Assembly: GCF_028747985.1 (NCBI RefSeq)
Contig: NZ_CP118108.1
Span: 4,276,001 to 4,340,000, forward strand
Origin: Paenibacillus urinalis
GTDB lineage: Bacteria; Bacillota; Bacilli; Paenibacillales; Paenibacillaceae
Direction of reading: 5' to 3'
Length of the DNA: 64,000 nucleotides
Below the pieces are notes generated by a model, which searched no databases, was not told the origin of the DNA, and was given only the letters and a program-made list of their open reading frames with translations. The translations under genes and the position numbers were made by a program. Positions 36,970-45,257 of the stretch are shown here, in pieces; the first letter of the stretch is position 1; each line of letters starts with the position of its first letter.

Positions 36970-38214
36970 CTATTGCAGCGCGGAGACCAGGTCGGCGAGC
37001 TTCACAACACGCTGCTCGCCGTCTTGCATTGACTTGAGCGTGATTTCTCCCCGCTCAAGCTCATCCTCGCCAAGAATCGCGGTATACCGCGCCTTCAGGC
37101 GATCGGCAGACTTCATTTGGGCCTTCATCTTCCGGCCCAAATAATCGCGCTCTCCGCTGTATCCAGCTTGGCGCAGTTTAAACAGCTGCGCTGTCACCTC
37201 GGCTTCAGCAGCTTCGCCAAGGGCAACGAAATAAACATCCAGCGGCTTCACCGCATCAAGCTCCACTCCCTGCTTATCCAGAATCAGCAGGATACGCTCA
37301 AGACCGATACCAAAACCGATACCCGGCTGATCCGGGCCGCCAATACCAGCTACAAGACCGTTATATCGACCGCCGCCGCCAATAGTGTCAATAGCGCCGA
37401 TACCTTCGGCTTTTAGCTCAAACGCAGTCATCGTGTAATAATCAAGTCCCCTTACAAGACGGTGATTCAACGTATAAGGAATTTCCATGCTGTCCAAATA
37501 GGCTTGTACCTTCTTGAAGTGGTTCGTTTCTTCCTCACTCAGGCTGTCCAGAATAGAAGGCGCATCTGTAAATTTATCCTGATCCACTTTGCAGTCGAGC
37601 ACACGCAGCGGGTTCCGATCCATCCGGGATTGACAATCCTTACACAGTGATTCTCTCATCGGATTCAGGAAGGCCAGCAGGGTCTCACGATATGCTGCCC
37701 GGCTCTCCGCATTACCCACCGAGTTCAGCTCCACGTTAACGCCCTGGAGTCCCAGCTCCCGGCAAAATTGATATCCGAGCGCAATAACCTCTGCGTCAAT
37801 CGCAGGGTCTACCGAACCAAACGCCTCCACTCCAAACTGGTGAAATTGACGCTGGCGTCCAGCCTGCGGCCGTTCATATCTGAACATCGGGCCTGTGTAA
37901 TATAGCTTCGTCACATCTGGCTCTCCGTACAGCTTGTTCTCCACGTAGGAGCGCACAACTCCTGCTGTTCCTTCCGGCCGAAGCGTCATGCTTCGATCGC
38001 CCTTATCTTTGAACGTGTACATTTCTTTCTCTACAATATCCGTTGTTTCTCCTACACCCCGTTCAAACAGGTTCGTCTGCTCGAATATCGGTGTGCGAAT
38101 CTCTCGGTAGTTAAACCGCCCGCACAGCTCTCTTGCCTTACTCTCAACATATTGCCACTTCTCTACCACACCTGGCAGCAAATCCTGTGTCCCTGTCGGT
38201 TTTTGAAAAGCCAT
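36970..38214 (-). CDS. hisS: Histidine--tRNA ligase
   Basis: 414-aa class IIa synthetase. TGTQDLLPG opens the catalytic domain; motif 2 is [24 protein letters not shown], the histidine-A motif is [14 protein letters not shown], motif 3 is [15 protein letters not shown], and the C-terminal anticodon domain ends in [11 protein letters not shown]. The ATG at 38214 has GGAGGG 7 nt upstream; the open frame extending 24 codons further lacks a site. A T-box leader precedes it. The stop codon lies within the loop of a 7-bp hairpin at 36959-36981. Confidence 0.97.
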   Translation of the reverse strand: MAFQKPTGTQDLLPGVVEKWQYVESKARELCGRFNYREIRTPIFEQTNLFERGVGETTDIVEKEMYTFKDKGDRSMTLRPEGTAGVVRSYVENKLYGEPDVTKLYYTGPMFRYERPQAGRQRQFHQFGVEAFGSVDPAIDAEVIALGYQFCRELGLQGVNVELNSVGNAESRAAYRETLLAFLNPMRESLCKDCQSRMDRNPLRVLDCKVDQDKFTDAPSILDSLSEEETNHFKKVQAYLDSMEIPYTLNHRLVRGLDYYTMTAFELKAEGIGAIDTIGGGGRYNGLVAGIGGPDQPGIGFGIGLERILLILDKQGVELDAVKPLDVYFVALGEAAEAEVTAQLFKLRQAGYSGERDYLGRKMKAQMKSADRLKARYTAILGEDELERGEITLKSMQDGEQRVVKLADLVSALQ

Positions 38215-38316
38215 TTTACATCCCTCCATCACTATCCACGTCATCATACTTGTATCTAAATTTTCTGATAAACGAATCAATTTCATAATACCTTTGAATC
38301 AAACATAATTTGAAAA

Positions 38317-38590
38317 CAAAAAAAATCTCCCGCCCTGTTTCATACATGAAACAGGGACGAGAGATTGCGATAAGCACATCTACCGTGGTACCACCCACAT
38401 TCCGAACAAAGATTACAGCTCATTCTTCGTTCGCTTAAGGCGTGTAACGCTCGCCAGCGCGATACGGCTAATCACCAGATTGCTTTCGCCGTCCGTTCTC
38501 GAGGAAGTCATTCGTCCGGTCATCATGAGAATCCTTCCAGCCTAAGGGATTCATCTCTAAGCATGTGGGGCACGGAGTACTTGGTCCTGT
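38317..38590 (-). ncRNA. T-box riboswitch of the hisS-aspS operon
   Basis: The T-box core GGGTGGTACCACGG is at 38383-38396 on the minus strand. The terminator is a very strong stem (AATCTC...CCTGTTTCAT and complement, 38324-38366) followed by T8. About 190 nt of stem I structure lie upstream, beginning with an AAGTAC like that of the alaS leader. Which tRNA is sensed (His, Asp or both) cannot be told with confidence by eye. Confidence 0.93.
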
Positions 38591-38956
38591 CATCAAATCA
38601 ACTTAATATATCCTTATATTATTGTTCGATTGTAATGAACCCATACGTTAAAGTCAAGCATTTTCCAAAAGAAATTAACATGCGAGGTAAACTAATTCCA
38701 GAAAATAGACAGAAAAAAACCTACAAAAACGGTTTGTAGGTTCAAAGTATATATTAAAAAAGGGGGTCATGCTGTTATTATAAACAGCATATATTAATAA
38801 TTGATGTTGTTAATATTACGAGTGTATTACAATTTTGAAAGCGCTTTACATAACTTGGACTCACGCATCTAATTCAAATAAACTCTTATACAAAGCCCTG
38901 TGAATTACACATCGATCCTTGCGAATAAAGCTTGCTCTCTACCCTATCAATAAAGA
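38591..38956. other. Intergenic region between hisS leader and the acidic protein gene
   Basis: 366 nt, AT-rich. It holds the terminator at 38713-38742, a further 8-bp hairpin ATGCTGTT/AACAGCAT at 38769-38790, and must include the hisS promoter near 38600-38660, where several TATA-like hexamers make an exact call unsafe. No further gene is seen. Confidence 0.5.
38713..38742 (-). terminator. Terminator downstream of the acidic protein gene
   Basis: AACCTACAAA / TTTGTAGGTT stem with a short loop and T7 on the minus strand, about 215 nt after the stop at 38957. The distance implies a long 3' UTR, unless a small transcript lies between. Confidence 0.7.
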
Positions 38957-39394
38957 TTACTCATCCATCTCCACATATCCGCCTTTAGAACGAATTTTGT
39001 TTACGACTTCCTCGTACTCTTCATCCTTTACCTTCACAGATAATACATAATGGAGGTCGTCATAGTCGTCAGTAAATACATCCTCCGCATTTAACAGCCC
39101 GCCTTCTCGATTTCCATTGCGATCTGCCGCTGTTGGTTCATCCGGATTACGATCAGATACAACGGGAATTACAGCCTCCGTTTGTGTTCCAGCTGCTGTG
39201 CCTACAGCACCTGTGGAATTAACTCCCCCTACGTTGTTATAGGGAACAAGTGGAATAAGAATTCGATTTGATCTCCCAATGGAAGAATCCAGTTCACCTA
39301 CCTCCAATTGCTCTGTAGCAAACGCATGCAGGGAGATTCTTGCACCTTCCGCCTCATCCTCGGTTCTGAAATACGCTTGTATTCTCTTCGACAT
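38957..39394 (-). CDS. Acidic protein of unknown function
   Basis: 145 aa. The N-terminal RIQAYFRTEDEAEGARISLHAF and C-terminal HYVLSVKVKDEEYEEVVNKIRSKGG segments each look like a beta-alpha unit, as in ACT- or ferredoxin-like modules or YflT-type stress proteins; the middle (about 50-105) is low-complexity Gly/Thr/Asn/Asp-rich and probably disordered. AAGGAGGG lies before the ATG. It is close to a DJ-1-type stress gene on the same strand (gap 72 nt). A stress role is a guess from context only. Confidence 0.65.
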   Translation of the reverse strand: MSKRIQAYFRTEDEAEGARISLHAFATEQLEVGELDSSIGRSNRILIPLVPYNNVGGVNSTGAVGTAAGTQTEAVIPVVSDRNPDEPTAADRNGNREGGLLNAEDVFTDDYDDLHYVLSVKVKDEEYEEVVNKIRSKGGYVEMDE

Positions 39395-39466
39395 GACAAA
39401 CCCTCCTTATTAAAATAGTTAGTGCTTGTGTAAATTTGAAGCAGTCCTTTTTAAGCCGGCTCCAAT

Positions 39467-39973
39467 TTATATCGCTTTTAGTATTTCTCGTACAAATGCA
39501 GGTTCATCCTCAGGTGTACGGGATGTAATAAAATTGCCATCCACAACGGCTTCCTCATCACGGAATTCAGCACCAGCATTGATCATATCGTCTTTAAGCG
39601 GTGGATAAGAAGTAACGGTACGTCCCTTCAACAGATCCGCGCTCGCCAAAATTTGCGGGCCATGGCATATCGCTGCAATTGGTTTCTTCGCCTGATTGAC
39701 TTCGGTAACGAAGGTCAGAATTTGATCATTCAAACGAAGATTTTCTGGTGAAGATCCACCCGGAATGACGACGGCGTCATAATCAGCTGCACTAACCTCC
39801 GTAATGGCTTTTTCAATTGTGTACTCTTCTTTTCCTTGTTTCCCTTTCACGGTAGCTCCTGCTTCAAGGCCGATAATCACGGCTTCATGTCCTGCTTTTT
39901 TTACCTCATCGTAGGGAACTTTCATTTCCGAGTCTTCGAATTGGTCTGCTAACAAAAATGCTACTTTACTCAT
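39467..39973 (-). CDS. DJ-1/PfpI family protein (general stress protein 18 / YraA type)
   Basis: 168 aa with a flavodoxin-like fold. VAFLLADQFEDSEMKVPYDEV carries the conserved Glu near residue 15, and AAICHGPQIL holds the nucleophile Cys and His pair near 103-104. Family members in Bacillus (YfkM, YraA) are stress-induced and described as deglycases or proteases; the true substrate is disputed. AAAGGAG precedes the ATG at 39973. A possible sigma-B-like promoter lies upstream. Confidence 0.9.
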   Translation of the reverse strand: MSKVAFLLADQFEDSEMKVPYDEVKKAGHEAVIIGLEAGATVKGKQGKEEYTIEKAITEVSAADYDAVVIPGGSSPENLRLNDQILTFVTEVNQAKKPIAAICHGPQILASADLLKGRTVTSYPPLKDDMINAGAEFRDEEAVVDGNFITSRTPEDEPAFVREILKAI

Positions 39974-40016
39974 TGATTATCGTCTCCTTTCAAGGCAATA
40001 GCGCCTCGAGTATTCA

Positions 40017-40042
40017 TTACCCTGAATAATCTGTTTTATAAC
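40017..40042 (-). promoter_or_regulatory. Possible sigma-B-like promoter of the DJ-1 family gene
   Basis: GTTATA, 14-nt spacer, GGGTAA on the minus strand, about 45 nt before the start codon. Five of six -10 positions and four of six -35 positions match the GTTTAA/GGGTAT pattern. Confidence 0.3.
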
Positions 40043-40056
40043 ATCCTCGCCAAATG

Positions 40057-40098
40057 AAAAAAACTATCCCCTCGGGAAGTACCTCTCCAAGAGAATAG
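40057..40098 (-). terminator. Terminator following the 55-aa reading frame
   Basis: 12-bp stem with four G-T pairs (CTATTCTCTTGG / CCGAGGGGATAG) followed by T7 on the minus strand. It starts 3 nt after the stop of the small frame at 40101. Confidence 0.75.
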
Positions 40099-40100
40099 CT

Positions 40101-40268
40101 CTAAGATCGCGGCAGCCGGATTCTGGCCGGCTTATCTGTTGTTGTCGTTTCATACAACGAGATGGTTTTGGCTGCGGCTATGTTGGCCAAGTGCATGGCT
40201 TCGGATACACTTCCCGGCAGAAGCAGCATAGACACGTTCATGTTCATTTGCTTAAGGGATTGTCGCAT
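40101..40268 (-). CDS. Possible small protein of 55 aa
   Basis: An ATG at 40268 opens a frame of 55 codons ending in TAG at 40101. The protein has a Met-rich N-terminus (MNMNVSMLLLPG), an SVSEAMHLANIAAAKTISLYE helix and a basic tail (KPARIRLPRS). A good terminator follows directly, and another precedes it, which argues for a discrete transcript or read-through from dtd. Against it: no ribosome site before the ATG, which abuts the T-run of the upstream terminator. No known family is recognised. Confidence 0.4.
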   Translation of the reverse strand: MRQSLKQMNMNVSMLLLPGSVSEAMHLANIAAAKTISLYETTTTDKPARIRLPRS

Positions 40269-40276
40269 ATAAAAAG

Positions 40277-40327
40277 ACACCGTCCTTACTAGGGTTATTC
40301 TATACCTAGTATGTCCCGGTGTCTTCG
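40277..40327 (-). terminator. Terminator of the relA-dtd operon
   Basis: Long stem AAGACACCG...ACTAGG / CCTAGT...CGGTGTCTT with a loop of about 10 nt, then TTTAT, 33 nt after the dtd stop. Confidence 0.88.
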
Positions 40328-40359
40328 GAATTAATCTGCTGTAAACTTATGAAGTCAAG

Positions 40360-40803
40360 CTAGACCTTGCTCTCTAATATCAATGTCACAGGTCCGTCAT
40401 TATTCAGCGCCACATCCATCATCGACCCAAATTTCCCTGTTTCAACGGTAAGCCCTTTGCTTCTGAGCTGCTCATTGAAATATTCATATAACGGCTCCGC
40501 CACATCAGGCCTCGCCGCAGCCATGAAATTCGGTCTTTTACCTTTACGGGTGTCCCCATACAGCGTAAATTGAGATACGGATAAGATGGCACCGCCGACA
40601 TCCATAATACTCTCGTTCATTTTTCCGGCTTCATCCTCAAATACACGTAAACCGGCAATCTTATCAGCCAAGTAGTCAGCATCCTTCTGAGTATCCTCAT
40701 GCGTAATACCAACAAGCAGCATAAATCCACGATTAATCTGGCCAACAACCTCTTGATCTACAGTCACTTTCGCTTCGCTTACACGCTGCAATACCACTCT
40801 CAT
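40360..40803 (-). CDS. dtd: D-aminoacyl-tRNA deacylase
   Basis: 147 aa. [17 protein letters not shown] carries the conserved SQFTLY motif and [16 protein letters not shown] the GP(V/x)T motif of the cross-subunit Gly-cisPro active site. It removes D-amino acids and glycine from mischarged tRNA. It follows relA by 15 nt, the same pairing as in B. subtilis and many Firmicutes. Confidence 0.96.
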   Translation of the reverse strand: MRVVLQRVSEAKVTVDQEVVGQINRGFMLLVGITHEDTQKDADYLADKIAGLRVFEDEAGKMNESIMDVGGAILSVSQFTLYGDTRKGKRPNFMAAARPDVAEPLYEYFNEQLRSKGLTVETGKFGSMMDVALNNDGPVTLILESKV

Positions 40804-40818
40804 GTTGATCTGTACTCC

Positions 40819-42996
40819 TTATTGCATAATCCGATGGACAGAGTATACATCTTTAACTCGCTTAATTCGCTCTACAACCGATTGCAGATGATCCGTATTC
40901 CGAATCAGAATGGTCATATGAACCTGAGCAAGCTTATTCTTATCTGTGCGACCTGTAACCGCAGATATATTGGTCTTACTCTCGGACACAGCCTGGAGTA
41001 CTTCATTAAGCAGTCCATTCCGATCATGTCCAGTAATTTCAATATCTACGCTGTAGCTCGCCGTTTCATTCTCGTTCTCCCACTCCACTTCAATCACACG
41101 TGCAGCTTCTTCCCCTTCAAGATCCAATGAAGGAAGATTCGGGCAATCGGTGCGATGGACAGAGACCCCGCGACCGCGCGTAACATACCCTACAATGTCG
41201 TCACCTGGAACCGGATTACAGCAGCGCGCAAACCGTACAAGCAAATTATCAATGCCTTTGACTTTAACACCGTTCGTATGCTGAACTTTCCGCTCAGGAG
41301 CAGCCTTAATTTCCTTACGTTCTGTCGTGAGCTCAAGCAGGCTTGCTTCCTCCTGCTCTTTCCGGAGCTTCTCCGTCAGACGTGTGACGATTTGGGATGC
41401 TGTAATACCACTGAAGCCAATCGCAGACAGCATATCATCGATATCGTTAAACGCGAACCGTTTGCAGACCTCCTGCAATTTGTCATCCGTAAGCCATTGA
41501 GAAGGCTCCAGACCAATTCGCTTCAGCTCACGCTCAAGGCTCTCTCGACCTTTTTCGACATTTTCTTCACGTTTCTCTTTCTTATACCACTGTTTAATCT
41601 TACTGCGTGCATGAGAAGACTGTGCAATCTTCAACCAGTCACGGCTCGGACCATACGAATGCTTGGAAGTCAGAATTTCGACAATATCGCCAGTCTTCAG
41701 CTGATAGTCCAGTGGTACAATTCGGCCATTAACTTTGGCTCCAATGGTGCGGTTACCTACTTCTGTATGAATCCGGTAAGCAAAATCAAGAGGCACGGAG
41801 CCTGCAGGAAGCTCAATGACTTCACCTTTTGGAGTAAACACAAATACAAGATCCGAGAAAAAGTCCATCTTCAAGGATTCTACAAACTCAGAAGCATCCT
41901 TCGCTTCATTTTGCAGCTCTAGAATCTCTCTGAAGAACGTAATACTGTCCTCTAAATTATTGCCTCCGCCTTCCTTATATGCCCAGTGAGCAGCAATACC
42001 GAATTCTGCTGTACGGTGCATATCCCAAGTACGAATCTGGACCTCGGTCGGCTCTCCCTTTGGACCTACTACGGTCGTATGCAGAGACTGATACATATTG
42101 GCTTTGGGCATCGCAATATAATCTTTGAATCTTCCAGGCATTGGCTTCCATAAGGTATGGATAATTCCGAGGGTGGCATAGCAATCTTTAATATTATCAA
42201 CAATAATTCGAATAGCGAGCAGATCGTAAATTTCGTTAAACTGTTTGTTCTTGCTCGTCATCTTCTTATACACACTGTATATATGTTTAGGGCGTCCGGA
42301 CAGATCGGCCTGAATTCCCATCTCACCCAGCTTGTCGGATATACGATCAATGACATTATCGATATATTGCTCACGTTCTGCACGCTTCTTGTGCATCAGA
42401 TTAGCAATGCGATAGTACTGCTGCGGGTTCAAATAACGGAGTGCAATATCCTCCATCTCCCACTTAATCGCCGAGATCCCGAGCCGGTTGGCAATCGGAC
42501 AGAAGATCTCCAAGGTTTCATACGAAATACGGCGCTGACTTTCTTCGGACTGAAATTTCAACGTACGCATATTGTGGAGACGGTCCGCCAGTTTAATAAC
42601 AATGACCCTGATATCCTGAGCCATTGCAATGAACATCTTCCGGTAGTTCTCGTTCTGCTGCTCCTCTTTTGAACGGAATTTAATACGCTCCAGCTTCGTC
42701 AGACCATCCACCAGCATGGCGCATGTATCTCCGAACTTCTCTTTGATCTCGTCCAGTGATACCGTAGTGTCTTCAACGACATCATGAAGCAGGGCAGCAA
42801 TAATTGATATGCTGTCCATCTGCATGTTCACCACGATATCTGCAACAGCTAGCGGGTGCAATATATACGGTTCGCCCGATTTGCGCGTCTGTCCGTGATG
42901 AGCTTTCTCAGCAAAGTCATAGGCTTCACGGATCCGGGTTAATTCGGGTTCTTTGATATAGGCTCCAGCCTTTTCCAGTAATTGCTCTATGCCCAT
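40819..42996 (-). CDS. relA: Bifunctional (p)ppGpp synthetase/hydrolase
   Basis: 725-aa Rel protein. HD hydrolase domain with ALLHDVVEDT near 67-76, synthetase domain with the RFKDYIAMPKANMYQSLHTTVVG segment near 290-313, TGS domain (VFTPKGEVIELPAGSVPLDFAYRIH), a zinc-finger-like CCNPVPGDDIVGYVTRGRGVSVHRTDC region, and C-terminal ACT domain. Both active sites look intact, so it should make and degrade the alarmone during amino acid starvation. GAAAGGAA lies before the ATG. Confidence 0.97.
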   Translation of the reverse strand: MGIEQLLEKAGAYIKEPELTRIREAYDFAEKAHHGQTRKSGEPYILHPLAVADIVVNMQMDSISIIAALLHDVVEDTTVSLDEIKEKFGDTCAMLVDGLTKLERIKFRSKEEQQNENYRKMFIAMAQDIRVIVIKLADRLHNMRTLKFQSEESQRRISYETLEIFCPIANRLGISAIKWEMEDIALRYLNPQQYYRIANLMHKKRAEREQYIDNVIDRISDKLGEMGIQADLSGRPKHIYSVYKKMTSKNKQFNEIYDLLAIRIIVDNIKDCYATLGIIHTLWKPMPGRFKDYIAMPKANMYQSLHTTVVGPKGEPTEVQIRTWDMHRTAEFGIAAHWAYKEGGGNNLEDSITFFREILELQNEAKDASEFVESLKMDFFSDLVFVFTPKGEVIELPAGSVPLDFAYRIHTEVGNRTIGAKVNGRIVPLDYQLKTGDIVEILTSKHSYGPSRDWLKIAQSSHARSKIKQWYKKEKREENVEKGRESLERELKRIGLEPSQWLTDDKLQEVCKRFAFNDIDDMLSAIGFSGITASQIVTRLTEKLRKEQEEASLLELTTERKEIKAAPERKVQHTNGVKVKGIDNLLVRFARCCNPVPGDDIVGYVTRGRGVSVHRTDCPNLPSLDLEGEEAARVIEVEWENENETASYSVDIEITGHDRNGLLNEVLQAVSESKTNISAVTGRTDKNKLAQVHMTILIRNTDHLQSVVERIKRVKDVYSVHRIMQ

Positions 42997-43317
42997 CTAA
43001 TCTTGTCCGATTCCTTTCTATAATAAAATGGAACCCGCCGATCTTACATCTACACAGGTTCCCCGAAAAAGTGATTTTATAATATTATGACGCTTACCTG
43101 CTTCTACGTCAACCGTCGTCATAAGATGACAAGTTATGCTTTTTTCACCAGCTATAATAATATAGGCATCTGCTCCAACTCTGAAAGGCTGTCCAACCGC
43201 ACATTTGGTATGAAAAGAAATTCATTGAAAAATGTCGGAAAACTGTATAATCTATTAAGGATTGTAGAGGCTACATATATCTATCATGCACGATATTATA
43301 TTGAGGAGTGAACAATT
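42997..43317. other. Divergent intergenic region between relA and uraA
   Basis: 321 nt without a convincing gene. It holds the uraA promoter at 43225-43251 and, on the relA side, a GGAACC/GGTTCC inverted repeat spaced by about 21 nt (43030-43060). A PyrR-type attenuator or T-box is not visible. Confidence 0.5.
43225..43251 (+). promoter_or_regulatory. Sigma-A promoter of uraA
   Basis: A perfect -10 TATAAT at 43246-43251 with TTGAAA 15 nt upstream as -35. The spacer is shorter than ideal. The predicted transcript would start near 43258, about 60 nt before the TTG start. Confidence 0.55.
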
Positions 43318-44604
43318 TTGCAGCGTGAAATCGGAGTTAATGAGAAGCTCCCTGTAGGACCAGGTCTATTATTAAGTATCCAGCATTTGTTTGCCATGTT
43401 CGGCAGTACTGTACTGGTACCTAACATCTTTGGTGTCGACCCTGGAATGATCCTATTAATGAATGGTTTAGGGACCCTTCTCTACATCTTTATATGTAAA
43501 GGAAAAATACCAGCCTATCTCGGCTCCAGCTTTGCTTTTCTTGCACCCGTGGGAGTGGTATTGGAGCAACATGGAGATAATGGATATTCCATGGCCCTCA
43601 GCGCGTTTATTGTCACGGGTATTATCTTCTGTCTCGTTGCTCTGATCATTAAATATACGGGCACAAAATGGCTGGATGTGCTCTTTCCCCCGGCAGTGAT
43701 GGGGGCGGTTGTGGCTCTAATCGGACTGGAGCTTGTTCCAGTAGCAGCCGAAATGGCTGGACTTATTGGCGCAGGAGAGGATTGGTCGCCTGATCCAACT
43801 ACTATCACCTTGTCCATGGTGACTCTTGGTGTAACCGTGCTGGGCTCCATTCTATTTCGTGGATTTGCGAAGATCATTCATATTCTGATCGGTATTGTGG
43901 CGGGTTATCTGCTTGCGTTCTTTATGGGAGTAGTCGATACCGCCAGCTTCTCAAATGCAAGCCTGTTTAAAACGCCAGAAATAACGACTCCCACTTGGGA
44001 TATGGGGGTAATCTTTACGATTGTACCGGTAGCCTTGGTCGTTATCGTTGAGCATATCGGTCACCTGCTCGTTACAGGCAGCATCGTAGGCAAAGACCTG
44101 TCCAAAGACCCTGGTCTACATCGTTCCCTGCTGGGTAACGGGATCTCAACAGTCATATCCGGATTCGTTGGATCTACGCCTAATACGACGTATGGCGAAA
44201 ATATCGGTGTTATGGCCCTAACCCGCGTTTACTCGATATTTGTTATCGGCGGAGCAGCAATTATCGCCATTATACTTTCGTTCTCAGGAACATTTACCGC
44301 TGTTGTGGCTAATATTCCTACAGCTGTCATGGGAGGCGTATCTCTCCTCTTGTTTGGGATCATTGCCGCATCCGGCTTCCGAATCTTTGTCGAGCAAAAA
44401 GTGAATTTCTCCAAAACCAAAAACATGCTGCTGACTACGCTTGTATTCGTTACAGGGCTGAGCGGTACTACACTTTCGATCTGGAACGTACAACTCAAAG
44501 GGATGGCACTTGCCACGATTGTAGGTATGATTGCTGCGCTGCTGTTCTATCTCTTCGAAAAACTGGGCTGGATGAATGAACGTGAGGATGAATCCGCTCA
44601 TTAA
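43318..44604 (+). CDS. uraA: Uracil/xanthine permease (NCS2, UraA/PyrP type)
   Basis: 428-aa transporter with 14 expected helices. LSIQHLFAMFGSTVLVP is the NCS2 signature 1 region, PAYLGSSFAFLAPV carries the substrate-site Ser/Ala, EHIGHLLVTGSIVGKDL the conserved helix-8 Glu-His, and STPNTTYGENIGVMALTRVYS the nucleobase-binding NCS2 motif. Proton-coupled uracil uptake is the most probable function. The start is TTG at 43318 with GAGGAG 9 nt upstream. It is transcribed alone and divergently from relA. Confidence 0.93.
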   Translation: MQREIGVNEKLPVGPGLLLSIQHLFAMFGSTVLVPNIFGVDPGMILLMNGLGTLLYIFICKGKIPAYLGSSFAFLAPVGVVLEQHGDNGYSMALSAFIVTGIIFCLVALIIKYTGTKWLDVLFPPAVMGAVVALIGLELVPVAAEMAGLIGAGEDWSPDPTTITLSMVTLGVTVLGSILFRGFAKIIHILIGIVAGYLLAFFMGVVDTASFSNASLFKTPEITTPTWDMGVIFTIVPVALVVIVEHIGHLLVTGSIVGKDLSKDPGLHRSLLGNGISTVISGFVGSTPNTTYGENIGVMALTRVYSIFVIGGAAIIAIILSFSGTFTAVVANIPTAVMGGVSLLLFGIIAASGFRIFVEQKVNFSKTKNMLLTTLVFVTGLSGTTLSIWNVQLKGMALATIVGMIAALLFYLFEKLGWMNEREDESAH

Positions 44605-44631
44605 GGTATACACAATACACACATACGAACG

Positions 44632-44664
44632 AAAAAGGTGATCAGCCATGGCTGATCACCTTTT
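44632..44664. terminator. Bidirectional terminator between uraA and apt
   Basis: Almost fully palindromic AAAAGGTGATCAGCC / GGCTGATCACCTTTT, with A and T runs on the two flanks, between two convergent genes. Confidence 0.92.
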
Positions 44665-44715
44665 CTTTAATCATCTAACGCTTATTCGTCAAAATATTTC
44701 CCGGGAAACAGGAAA

Positions 44716-45228
44716 TTAATATTTCATAAGTGAGTAAACATTCACATCTGTAAGTTTATCTCTACCCTTGAGTTCTTCAAGCTCAATCAGGAATGCAGCG
44801 CCAACTACGTTTCCACCCAACTGACGAACTAGATTTACGGAAGTCGCAATGGTACCGCCTGTTGCGAGCAAATCATCAGCAATCAGTACATTTTGACCTT
44901 TTTCAATGGCATCCGTATGCATCGCTAATTGATCCTTACCGTATTCGAGATCATATCCGATTTCAATCGTCTCCCCTGGTAATTTACCGCTCTTGCGAAT
45001 AGGTGCAAAACCCACACCCAGCGCATAAGCCAGCGGCGCTCCAACAACGAAGCCGCGTGCTTCCGGGCCCGCGATCACGTCAATTTTCAAATCAGATACA
45101 AGCTGCTTAATTTCATCTACCGCTTTGCGGTACACTTCGCCGTCCTTCAGCAGTGTTGTAATGTCCTTGAAGCTGATTCCGGGCTGCGGAAAATCAGGAA
45201 TAACCCGAATGTAATCTTTAAAATCCAA
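44716..45228 (-). CDS. apt: Adenine phosphoribosyltransferase
   Basis: 170 aa. [15 protein letters not shown] at the N-terminus, [29 protein letters not shown], and the PRPP-binding [21 protein letters not shown] motif show the type I PRTase of the Apt group. It salvages adenine to AMP with PRPP. It follows recJ by 29 nt. Confidence 0.97.
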   Translation of the reverse strand: MDFKDYIRVIPDFPQPGISFKDITTLLKDGEVYRKAVDEIKQLVSDLKIDVIAGPEARGFVVGAPLAYALGVGFAPIRKSGKLPGETIEIGYDLEYGKDQLAMHTDAIEKGQNVLIADDLLATGGTIATSVNLVRQLGGNVVGAAFLIELEELKGRDKLTDVNVYSLMKY

Positions 45229-45257
45229 AATAATCTCCTCCTAAAATAAATGAATGC

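Noticed and set aside
36608..37144. Two plus-strand reading frames through the hisS-aspS spacer
   Set aside because: They run through the tandem repeats, giving repeated LRRxLHCFASCK-like peptides, have no ribosome site, and the second overlaps hisS antisense. They are products of the repeat units.
38836..38850. Catabolite-responsive element (TGAAAGCGCTTTACA)
   Set aside because: The core fits CcpA sites, but two conserved positions mismatch and it lies downstream of the acidic-protein gene, with no promoter or start codon it could control.
43087..43311. 74-codon frame upstream of uraA
   Set aside because: It has no ribosome site, contains the uraA promoter, and its peptide resembles nothing known.
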